Of a stretch of DNA of 64,000 nucleotides, positions 43,229-50,241 are shown piece after piece. Source of the DNA: Henriciella sp. GTDB lineage: Bacteria; Pseudomonadota; Alphaproteobacteria; Caulobacterales; Hyphomonadaceae. The notes under the pieces are model-generated. The model did not search any database and was not told the DNA's origin. It saw only the letters and a list, made by a program, of their open reading frames with translations. The number at the start of each line of letters is the position of its first letter. Position 1 is the stretch's first letter. A program made the position numbers and the translations under genes. The DNA lies in contig NZ_JAPYRE010000006.1 in assembly GCF_029936995.1 (NCBI RefSeq), positions 40,001 through 104,000 on the forward strand, written 5' to 3'.

Positions 43229-44673
43229 CAGGCAGCGGCACTGATTTCCGATTCAGTCTTGCCTTCGTCGTGGTCCTCCACGAGTGCCTTGTGAAGCACC
43301 TTGACCGCCTCATCATAATCTTCTTCGGCGACAATAGCCTGAAGATCCGTGTTGCGGGTCAACTGGTGGAGGCCAAGAAGGCGCACGTTATTTTCGAACA
43401 GAGCCGTCGTCGCGCGGGCTGTCAGCCCGTCAAGATTCAGGTTCGCCCCGATAACGGAGACGATGGCCACCTTGCGCATGGAGACTTCGGCGTTCTCGAA
43501 AACGGCCTCAATGTCGGCCGCGGCCCGTTTCAGGGATTTGCGGGGGGCGCTGACATAGTGCGTGATCGTGTTGGCGTTCGAGCATTTGGTCACGATCCAG
43601 ACATTATGCCGGGTTAGCGCTTTCAGAGCTTCTGCGTCATAGCCTTTCACGCCCACCATATCCTGTTCATACAGCTCGAAGGCATAAAGGCTCGGAATGC
43701 CTGTCACGATCTCGGCACGTGGATCATCCGGCATGAAGTCTTCGAGGATGATCGTGCCGGCATCCGTCGGGTCGAATGTGTTTTTCACGCGCAGCGGGAT
43801 GCCAGCCTGACGCAGACCCTTGGCGGCTTTCGGGTGAACAGCTTCCATGCCCATGTTCGAGAGCTGGTCGGCAACATCGTAATTGGTCTTGCCGATCTTG
43901 CGCACCTTGTCGTCGCCGACCAGCTTCGGGTCAGCGCTGGAGAGGTGAAACTCCTTGTGAATGATGGCTTCGCTTGCCTGGGTCAGCGCGCCAATGCGCG
44001 AGAAAGTCACCTCGGTGTAGCCACGGTCATACAGTTTCACCATGCCCTCGAGACAACTGGCATAGCCGGTCACGATCGGCAGCTCCTTCGAAAAGTCGAC
44101 ACCGCGGAATGAAGTCTCGATGCGCTCATCCAGCGTCATCTTCTCCTCGTCGCGCCAGCCGGTCAGGTCGACGAAGACCGAGTTGATGTCGCGTTGGCGC
44201 AGCAGGAGGGCGGTATTATGTGCGGAGTGGGCCTCACCGAGGGCGGCGAGCATTTCACGCACGGTCATCAGGTGCTCGTCGAGCCGGAACTGGCCGTATG
44301 AGCAGAGACGGTGAAGGTCGATCAGGCAGTTACGTACGCCTTCGACGCGCTCAAGCACGAAATTGTCCGCTACCTTGCAGTCGGGATGGTCACCGAAGAC
44401 CTCGGCATTCTTTTCCCGCATGGCTTTGGAAAGTTCCGTGAGCGCTTCGCTCCATTCCCATTTGTTCTCGGCGCTGGCGAACAGGGAGTAGACGCCAGGC
44501 TTTCCGGACTTCTTGTGCTCCAGAAGCATGTTCGTCATGCCCGCATAGGCCGAGACGACAATGATGCGATCGTACATGTTTTCCGGCGTGCGGTCGGCCA
44601 CCAGGACGTTGTCGAGGATGACGTCCGTGTTGGCGATGGAGGTGCCGCCGATTTTTTCAACAGTATGGGTCAT
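43228..44673 (-). CDS. ask_ect: Ectoine-pathway aspartate kinase (Ask_Ect)
   Basis: A 481-residue aspartokinase of the ectoine-specific group, which supplies aspartyl phosphate for the aspartate semialdehyde used by EctB. VEKIGGTSIANTD is the kinase lysine-glycine motif, ELPIVTGYASCLEGMVKLYDRGYTE lies in the nucleotide site, and two ACT domains follow from about residue 330 (VSMRKVAIVSVIGANLN). The ectoine-specific paralogues escape normal lysine/threonine feedback. It is separated from ectC by 90 bases that hold a 10-bp hairpin, and it is coupled to the transporters downstream. Confidence 0.93.
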   Translation of the reverse strand: MTHTVEKIGGTSIANTDVILDNVLVADRTPENMYDRIIVVSAYAGMTNMLLEHKKSGKPGVYSLFASAENKWEWSEALTELSKAMREKNAEVFGDHPDCKVADNFVLERVEGVRNCLIDLHRLCSYGQFRLDEHLMTVREMLAALGEAHSAHNTALLLRQRDINSVFVDLTGWRDEEKMTLDERIETSFRGVDFSKELPIVTGYASCLEGMVKLYDRGYTEVTFSRIGALTQASEAIIHKEFHLSSADPKLVGDDKVRKIGKTNYDVADQLSNMGMEAVHPKAAKGLRQAGIPLRVKNTFDPTDAGTIILEDFMPDDPRAEIVTGIPSLYAFELYEQDMVGVKGYDAEALKALTRHNVWIVTKCSNANTITHYVSAPRKSLKRAAADIEAVFENAEVSMRKVAIVSVIGANLNLDGLTARATTALFENNVRLLGLHQLTRNTDLQAIVAEEDYDEAVKVLHKALVEDHDEGKTESEISAAA

Positions 44674-44714
44674 TTTCGTAAACCCTCTTGGATGGTCTGG
44701 TCTGGTTGAGTGGA

Positions 44715-44749
44715 GCAGCCTGCCACTCGGTAAATACCCGGCAGGCTGC
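44715..44749 (-). other. Intercistronic hairpin between ectC and ask_ect
   Basis: GCAGCCTGCC (44715-44724) and GGCAGGCTGC (44740-44749) are perfect inverted arms in the 90-base gap after ectC. No T tract follows on the minus strand. It may lower downstream expression or protect the ectABC message end. Confidence 0.55.
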
Positions 44750-44763
44750 CACCATTTCAGTTC

Positions 44764-45150
44764 TTAGGAATCAGGCGCGGCGTAGGAGCCGTCGGCCTGG
44801 TGAACTTCATTGCCGGTGACCGGCGGGTTGAAGCAGCAGGCCATGTGAAGCTCTTCCTCGGCACGCAGCGTATGCTTGTCGTGCAGGTTCAGCCCGTACA
44901 TGACGCCCGGCTTGATCTCGTGTGTCTCACCCGTGGCGTGGTCGGTAATCGAGCCTTTGCCCTTCATGCAATACACACTCTCGAAGTGGTTCTTGTAATG
45001 AAAGGTGTGCTCGGAACCGGCCTGAAGCACGGTGATGTGGAAGCTGAAGCCCATCTTGTCGTCAGCCAGCAGCATCCGGTACGAGGTCCACTGGGCATCA
45101 GAGACAGCCCGTTCTGTGTTCTTGATCTCGTTCAGGTCACGAACAATCAT
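44764..45150 (-). CDS. ectC: L-ectoine synthase
   Basis: A 128-residue cupin that closes N-gamma-acetyl-diaminobutyrate to ectoine. MIVRDLNEIKNTERAV is the typical N-terminus; the iron-site region is FHYKNHFESVYCMKGKGSI, followed by GETHEIKPGVMYGLNLHDKHTL and the ending MACCFNPPVTGNEVH. It lies 5 bases after ectB. A hydroxylase gene (ectD) is not next to it, so hydroxyectoine synthesis is not encoded here. Confidence 0.97.
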   Translation of the reverse strand: MIVRDLNEIKNTERAVSDAQWTSYRMLLADDKMGFSFHITVLQAGSEHTFHYKNHFESVYCMKGKGSITDHATGETHEIKPGVMYGLNLHDKHTLRAEEELHMACCFNPPVTGNEVHQADGSYAAPDS

Positions 45151-45155
45151 GCAAT

Positions 45156-46457
45156 TTACTCCGCTGCGATCTTGGTATTTGCCGCGGCTTCACGTGCCGC
45201 TTCGATCAGGATGTCGAGGCCCTTGCGGAACGTCTCGACCGGGGTCGTCAGCGGCGCAAGGATTTTCACGACTTCATCATCTGCGCCCGAGGTCTCGATA
45301 ATGAGGCCCTTTTCAAAGGCGCGGCTGCAAATGTCCGCCGCAAGATCGCCGGTGCCGACATCGACACCCTGCATCATGCCGCGGCCCTTGAGGCGCGACC
45401 CTGGGATCAGATCGACAATCTCTTTCAGGGCGGCTGTCAGGATGTCGGCCTTTTCCTTGACGTCCTTGCTCAGCTTGTCGTCTTTCCAGAATTTCTCAAA
45501 AGCGACCCTGGATGTCACGAAAGCGTGGTTGTTGCCGCGGAATGTGCCGTTGTGTTCGGCTGGATTCCAGACGTCATGCTCTTCCTTGATGAGGAGCGCG
45601 GCGAAGGGAAGCCCCATGCCCGACAGTGATTTTGCCTGAGTGACGAGGTCAGGTTTGATGCCGGCTTCCTCGAAGGCAAAATAAGTGCCCGAACGGCCAC
45701 AGCCGGACTGGATGTCGTCGACAATCAGCAGGGCGCCATGTTCCTTGGCAAGGCGTGCGATAGCCTGCATCCACTCATTGGATGCAGCATTCAGGCCACC
45801 TTCGCCCTGAATGGGCTCGAAAATAAAGGCGGCAGGTGCGTCGACACCGGATGACGGGTTGTTGAGCATCATCTCGATCTGTTCGAGCGTATCGACATCG
45901 TCACCGAAAGCGCCCTCATAGGGCAGGTGGGTGACACCGCCGAGGCCGCCGCCATTCGTGCCTGCACCACCACGCTTGGCGGCATTGCCGGTGAGCGACA
46001 GGGCACCCATCGTCATGCCGTGGAAGCCATTGGTGAAAGCGATGATGTTGTTCCGGCCGGTGATCTTGCGCGCGAGCTTCATCGCCGCTTCAACCGAGTT
46101 CGTCCCGGTCGGGCCGGTCATCATGATCTTGTAATTGTCCATGCCGCGCGGCTTGAGGATGATTTCCTCAAAGGCGCCCAGCCATTCGGCTTTGGCGTCG
46201 GTAAACATATCGAGGCCGTGAGCAACACCATCACGGCTGATGTGTTCGATCAGCGCGGCTTTCATGTCCGGATCATTGTGCCCGTAATTGAGGGTCGAGC
46301 ACCCGGCGAGAAAGTCGATATAGGTCTTGCCATCGGCATCGGTCATTTCCGAGCCCTGGGCCTTCACGAAGACGGTGTCGAAGCTGCGGCAGTAACTGCG
46401 CACTTGCGACTCGCGTCGTTTGAAGATGTCTTCCTGATTGGGGTCTGTGAACGGCAT
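45156..46457 (-). CDS. ectB: Diaminobutyrate-2-oxoglutarate transaminase
   Basis: A 433-residue PLP enzyme that converts aspartate semialdehyde to 2,4-diaminobutyrate with glutamate as amino donor. VRSYCRSFDTVFVKAQG and FIDFLAGCSTLNYGHNDP are typical EctB motifs; MMTGPTGTNSVEAAMKLAR binds the cofactor phosphate, LLIVDDIQSGCGRSG holds the PLP-contacting Asp, and the Schiff-base Lys is in LVTQAKSLSGMG. It lies between ectA (53-base gap) and ectC (5-base gap). Confidence 0.97.
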   Translation of the reverse strand: MPFTDPNQEDIFKRRESQVRSYCRSFDTVFVKAQGSEMTDADGKTYIDFLAGCSTLNYGHNDPDMKAALIEHISRDGVAHGLDMFTDAKAEWLGAFEEIILKPRGMDNYKIMMTGPTGTNSVEAAMKLARKITGRNNIIAFTNGFHGMTMGALSLTGNAAKRGGAGTNGGGLGGVTHLPYEGAFGDDVDTLEQIEMMLNNPSSGVDAPAAFIFEPIQGEGGLNAASNEWMQAIARLAKEHGALLIVDDIQSGCGRSGTYFAFEEAGIKPDLVTQAKSLSGMGLPFAALLIKEEHDVWNPAEHNGTFRGNNHAFVTSRVAFEKFWKDDKLSKDVKEKADILTAALKEIVDLIPGSRLKGRGMMQGVDVGTGDLAADICSRAFEKGLIIETSGADDEVVKILAPLTTPVETFRKGLDILIEAAREAAANTKIAAE

Positions 46458-46510
46458 GCGTTCGGCTCCTGTTTGGTCTGGTGTGGTATTCTACTGCTGT
46501 CAGACAGGCC

Positions 46511-47074
46511 TCAAGCCTGATCTGGTAGCTCAAATGGCCCGATTGTTACGAGAATTTCGCTATCGTGGCGGCCTTTGAAGTGGCGATCCTTGTCAAAGAA
46601 ATCGCTTTCATTGAGCGGGGCATCGAGCCACCGTGCAATACTCTTGAAAAGGCCCCATGATGCATCGTTATCGGGGGTGATGGTCGTCTTGAGATACTTG
46701 ACGTTCCGGCACGCTGCGCGGGAGAAAATATCCGCGACGAGACGCTTCGGAATACGCTTGCCGCGGGCTTTTTCGCCGACGGCAACCTGCCACAGGAAGA
46801 AGACGTCCGGCTCCTGCGGCGGAATATGTCCCGAAACCCACCCGATAACCTCATCACCTTCGCGCGCAAGCGCACAAGTCTGATCGAAATGGGTGGTCTG
46901 AATCAGGTTCATGTAGAGTGAATTGGTGTCGAGCGGCGGGCAATTTGCGATAAGATCGTGAACTGCGGCACCATCTTCGCTCGCCGGCGCGCCGATAAAC
47001 AGGCCATCATTGCCCGGGCCGGACCCGGGCATTTGCCCATTGTCTGTATCTGTCTTGGCTGTGATGGTGTTCAT
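46511..47074 (-). CDS. ectA: L-2,4-diaminobutyrate acetyltransferase
   Basis: A 187-residue GNAT acetyltransferase that makes N-gamma-acetyl-diaminobutyrate. The core begins near residue 25 (AVHDLIANCPPLDTNSLYMN), a strong EctA signature, and includes the acetyl-CoA loop QVAVGEKARGKRIPKRL and TTITPDNDASWGLFKSIARW. GAGG directly abuts the ATG at 47074, which is a poor spacing; an in-frame ATG at codon 15 is possible, but no better RBS precedes it. It is the first gene of the ectoine operon, divergent from ectR. Confidence 0.96.
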   Translation of the reverse strand: MNTITAKTDTDNGQMPGSGPGNDGLFIGAPASEDGAAVHDLIANCPPLDTNSLYMNLIQTTHFDQTCALAREGDEVIGWVSGHIPPQEPDVFFLWQVAVGEKARGKRIPKRLVADIFSRAACRNVKYLKTTITPDNDASWGLFKSIARWLDAPLNESDFFDKDRHFKGRHDSEILVTIGPFELPDQA

Positions 47075-47101
47075 CCTCTTGCCTGTATTTTGTTTGACGA
47101 T

Positions 47102-47113
47102 CTATTTAATTAG
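47102..47113. promoter_or_regulatory. Quasi-palindrome over the ectA -10, candidate EctR site
   Basis: CTATTTAATTAG matches its reverse complement at 10 of 12 positions and covers the predicted -10 of ectA. MarR-type EctR regulators of methylotrophs bind a pseudopalindrome overlapping the ect -10; the same logic is inferred here. Confidence 0.35.
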
Positions 47114-47130
47114 GACGCAGTGAGGATCAA
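47103..47130 (-). promoter_or_regulatory. Candidate ectABC promoter
   Basis: On the minus strand TTGATC (47130-47125) and TAAATA (47108-47103) are spaced 16 bases apart, ending 28 bases before the ectA ATG. Predicted by eye. Confidence 0.4.
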
Positions 47131-47328
47131 CCCGTCTTCTGTAGAAGCCGGATTGCCTTTGTCAGCTGCACTGGAAGGAACGTCAGGTCTACATATTTGT
47201 TCCACTGATACTTAGTTAAGAAAATAATTTTGTGCGCAAAGGAATTGCCTTAGGAAATGGCTCAATTATCAGAAGGGTTTGAGGCGGTCCGCCTCTCATC
47301 CGTGAATGCAGATATCTGGAGCGATGCG

Positions 47329-47823
47329 ATGCAGGATCAGACAGAGACAGCACTCGTCGCTCTTCGCCGTATTCTCAAGGCGACGGCCGGGAATGTCAGG
47401 ACGGTGGCCTATAATACAGGGCTCACCGCATCCCAGCTATTGGTTCTCCAGGTGCTGAAATCGCGGGGAGAGACCCTGACCGGGGATCTTGCAAAGGCTG
47501 TGGACCTCAAGCAGGCGACAATATCCATCCTTCTGGACAAGCTCCAGGATCGCGGGCTTGTCGAGCGCCAGCGTGGACAGTCGGACAGGCGCCGCGTCTG
47601 GGTGAAGATCACGGAAGAAGGGGCCCGCACGCTCCAGGGCGCGCCGGACCTTCTGCATCAAACGTTCCGGGCGCGTTTCCGGGACCTTGCAGACTGGGAG
47701 CAGGCGAGTCTCGTGGCGTCCCTCTTGCGGGTGGTCTCACTGCTTGATGCTGAAGAAATCGAAGCCTCACCCCTGCTTGATGTGGGGGGCATCAACGACC
47801 TGCCCTCTGGTAATTCACGTTAG
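47329..47823 (+). CDS. ectR: MarR-family regulator of the ectoine operon
   Basis: A 164-residue MarR-type winged-helix regulator. ALVALRRILKATAGNVRTVA is the first dimer helix, TGLTASQLLVLQVLK the next, VDLKQATISILLDKLQDRGLVERQRGQSDRRRVWVKIT is recognition helix and wing. EctR represses ect genes at low salt in methylotrophs; divergent placement from ectA supports the same role. The frame opens at 47257, but AGGA there is just 1 base from its ATG, while GGAG at 47318-47321 stands 7 bases before the ATG at 47329, near the conserved core. The longer form (188 residues) cannot be excluded. Confidence 0.88.
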   Translation: MQDQTETALVALRRILKATAGNVRTVAYNTGLTASQLLVLQVLKSRGETLTGDLAKAVDLKQATISILLDKLQDRGLVERQRGQSDRRRVWVKITEEGARTLQGAPDLLHQTFRARFRDLADWEQASLVASLLRVVSLLDAEEIEASPLLDVGGINDLPSGNSR

Positions 47824-47838
47824 ATTATCCTGATAATC
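47823..47838. promoter_or_regulatory. Perfect palindromic site GATTATC-CT-GATAATC
   Basis: Seven-base inverted halves with a 2-base centre start on the last base of the ectR stop codon, 91 bases before the cytochrome gene. It may be an operator for the cytochrome gene or a 3' end structure of ectR. Confidence 0.35.
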
Positions 47839-47928
47839 CGCCTGATCCCCGGTTTCGGGAATTGATCCGCCACCATGCAGGTTTAAGGTCGCCCCGTCAG
47901 ATATATACGTGAATGGAGTGACTGAGTG

Positions 47929-48486
47929 ATGAAACCGGCAACAACAATGGCGGCCCTGATGCTGGGCCTGGCGGTCATGACCGGCTGTGGCGGCGCGGAT
48001 GAGCCGGCTGGTGATACATCCCCGGAAGAGATTCGTGCATCTGAAGAGAATGCGGATCAGGTGGACGGTGAAAACGGGTCTGCTGCTTCGCAAGCCAGCT
48101 CTGAAGAGGGCGCTACAGAGGAGGGGAGTTCGCAGTTTTCCGAACTGCCTGCCCCTTATACGTCAGCCGATTACGCTGCGGGCAAGCGCGTCTTCAAGCA
48201 ATGTTCGACATGCCACACGCTGGACGAGGGCGGACCGGCCGTGATGGGCCCGAACCTCTATGGTGTTTTCGGCCGTGAGGCAGGCGCAAGGGAAGGCTTC
48301 GGCTATTCAAAGGCGCTACAGGAAGCGGACTTTACATGGACGCCGGACAAGCTGGATGAGTGGCTGACCAATCCGCGCAAGTTCCTGCCCGGAAACCGGA
48401 TGAGTTTTTCAGGTGTCCGCCGTCCAGACGACCGTACAGCCGTCATCGCCTATATCATGGCCGAAACGGGATATGAGCCCTCCTGA
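47929..48486 (+). CDS. Lipid-anchored class I cytochrome c
   Basis: A 185-residue protein with a lipobox-like MTGC at residues 17-20, then an acidic Ser/Glu-rich linker to about residue 75, then a cytochrome c2-type domain. The haem motif is CSTCH at 92-96, GPNLYGVFGREAG follows, and the Met ligand is probably in RMSFSG near the C-terminus. The tethered form would carry electrons in the periplasm on a flexible leash, much like membrane-anchored cytochrome cy, though with a lipid and not a helix anchor. A GTG 3 bases upstream (47926) is an equal start by RBS spacing. Confidence 0.85.
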   Translation: MKPATTMAALMLGLAVMTGCGGADEPAGDTSPEEIRASEENADQVDGENGSAASQASSEEGATEEGSSQFSELPAPYTSADYAAGKRVFKQCSTCHTLDEGGPAVMGPNLYGVFGREAGAREGFGYSKALQEADFTWTPDKLDEWLTNPRKFLPGNRMSFSGVRRPDDRTAVIAYIMAETGYEPS

Positions 48487-48525
48487 AGGGCAAGATATGT
48501 GCGGTGACCGGCGTTTTAGGCTTTA

Positions 48526-48554
48526 GGCCGGTTCGGGTTTGACCCTGACCGGCC
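48526..48554 (+). other. Strong nested hairpin before the AidB-like gene
   Basis: GGCCGGT-TC-GGGT-TTG-ACCC-TG-ACCGGCC forms an 11-bp stem broken by one 2x2 internal loop. It lies 40 bases after the cytochrome stop and 30 before the next ATG. No T tract follows, so it could end the cytochrome message or structure the next leader. Confidence 0.45.
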
Positions 48555-48583
48555 TGTCACGAGCAAACGGGAAGAGTTTCCAG

Positions 48584-50236
48584 ATGTCGTATCATGCGCC
48601 CCAGGCAGACCTTGAAACCCATACTGTCACGAACCAGCCAACACCATTCGAGGGTCTGAACCTCTATGAAGGCGACGCCGCGCTCAAGGCGGCTGTTCAT
48701 GCTTTTGGCGGAGCACGCCACAATCCTCATCTCAAAGCCTTCGGTGCAAAGTGCGGGACGGCGGATACAGCCCTCTGGGCGCGGCAGGCGAACGAAAATC
48801 CGCCGAAGCTGAAATCCTTCGACCGTTACGGCCATCGCCTCGATGAAGTGGAGTTCCATCCGGCCTATCACCAGCTCATGGCCCTCGGCCTTGATAATGG
48901 CATCTCCGGTGCGCCCTGGGTTGCAGATGAGGCAGGTCACGTCCTGCATGGGGCCATGATGATCCTGATGATGCAGGCGGATGCGGGTGTGACCTGTCCG
49001 ATGTCGATGAGCTATGCCTGCGTCGCTGCGCTCAAGGCCAATCCGGAGGTTGCAGAGCGCTGGACACCACGTGTCACGGCACAAAGCTATGATCCGCGCT
49101 TCATTCCGGCCGATGAGAAGACGGGCGTCACGATCGGCATGGCGATGACGGAGAAGCAGGGCGGGTCGGATGTGCGGGCGAATACGACCCGGGCGGAACC
49201 GGCAGGTGATGGCGGCTATATCCTGACGGGCCATAAATGGTTCTGTTCGGCACCCATGTCGGACGCCTTTCTAACGCTCGCCTACACCGAAGGCGGCATG
49301 TCCTGTTTCCTTGTGCCGCGCTGGCGCCCGGACGGCACGCGTAACGCCATCCACGTCATGCGGCTGAAGGACAAGATGGGCGACAAGTCCAATGCGTCGT
49401 CAGAGATTGAATATCATGGTGCCTGGGCCGAGCGGTTGGGAGAGGAAGGCCGCGGTATCCGCACCATTATCGATATGGTCCAGCATACCCGGTATGATTG
49501 CACATTGGGCTCAGCCGGCGGTATGCGTGCCGCGCTTGCTCAGGCGCTCTGGCACACCTCGCAGCGCCGCGCTTTCCAGAAAGCGCTTATCGACCAGCCG
49601 GCCATGCGGGCGGTGCTTGCCGATCTCGCGATTGAGAGCGAGGCGGCAACGGCTATCGCCCTGCGGGTCGGAGCGAGCCTCGACCGGGCAGCTGACGACT
49701 CCAGGGAAGCCGCTTTCATGCGGCTGGCCACGCCGATCGCAAAATACTGGGTTTGCAAGCGACAGCCAGGCTTCGTCTATGAAGCGCTCGAATGTCATGG
49801 CGGGGCAGGGTTTGTGGAAGAAGGTCCTATGCCGCGCCTGTTCCGGCAATCGCCGCTGAATGCGATCTGGGAAGGGTCCGGCAATGTCATTGCGCTCGAC
49901 ATCCTCCGGGCCCTTTCAAGAGAGCCCGACAGTCTCAAGGCGGTCCGTGCCGAGCTGGAAACCGCGCGGGGTGTAAACGATGCCTATGACCGCCACTGCG
50001 CCGGGCTCGATGCCTATATGGAACCGGGTGCCTTGCATGAAGGGTCCGCACGCGCCTTCGCGCAGGCCATGGCGCTCGCGCTTCAGGCGGCCGCGCTGAA
50101 GCAGACCGCGCCAGACTTTGTTTTCGACGGGTTCTGCACACAACGCCTTGGCGTAAACCGGCGCGGTTATCTCTACGGAGATGTCGAGGCATCGGTGGAT
50201 CAGGATTCCATTCTCGAACGCGCCATGCCTGGCTGA
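48584..50236 (+). CDS. AidB-like acyl-CoA dehydrogenase family protein
   Basis: A 550-residue flavoprotein of the AidB group of acyl-CoA dehydrogenases. Motifs: VEFHPAYHQLMALGLDNG, IGMAMTEKQGGSDVRANTT (FAD contact), GHKWFCSAPMSDAFLTLA, YTEGGMSCFLVPRW and ECHGGAGFVEEGPMPRLFRQSPLNAIWEG near the active site. In Escherichia coli AidB is induced by alkylation damage and binds DNA; many homologues have no proven role in repair. The frame opens at 48539, but MSYHAPQ at 48584 with a GGGAAGAG upstream is the better start. Confidence 0.9.
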   Translation: MSYHAPQADLETHTVTNQPTPFEGLNLYEGDAALKAAVHAFGGARHNPHLKAFGAKCGTADTALWARQANENPPKLKSFDRYGHRLDEVEFHPAYHQLMALGLDNGISGAPWVADEAGHVLHGAMMILMMQADAGVTCPMSMSYACVAALKANPEVAERWTPRVTAQSYDPRFIPADEKTGVTIGMAMTEKQGGSDVRANTTRAEPAGDGGYILTGHKWFCSAPMSDAFLTLAYTEGGMSCFLVPRWRPDGTRNAIHVMRLKDKMGDKSNASSEIEYHGAWAERLGEEGRGIRTIIDMVQHTRYDCTLGSAGGMRAALAQALWHTSQRRAFQKALIDQPAMRAVLADLAIESEAATAIALRVGASLDRAADDSREAAFMRLATPIAKYWVCKRQPGFVYEALECHGGAGFVEEGPMPRLFRQSPLNAIWEGSGNVIALDILRALSREPDSLKAVRAELETARGVNDAYDRHCAGLDAYMEPGALHEGSARAFAQAMALALQAAALKQTAPDFVFDGFCTQRLGVNRRGYLYGDVEASVDQDSILERAMPG

Positions 50237-50241
50237 TGAAG

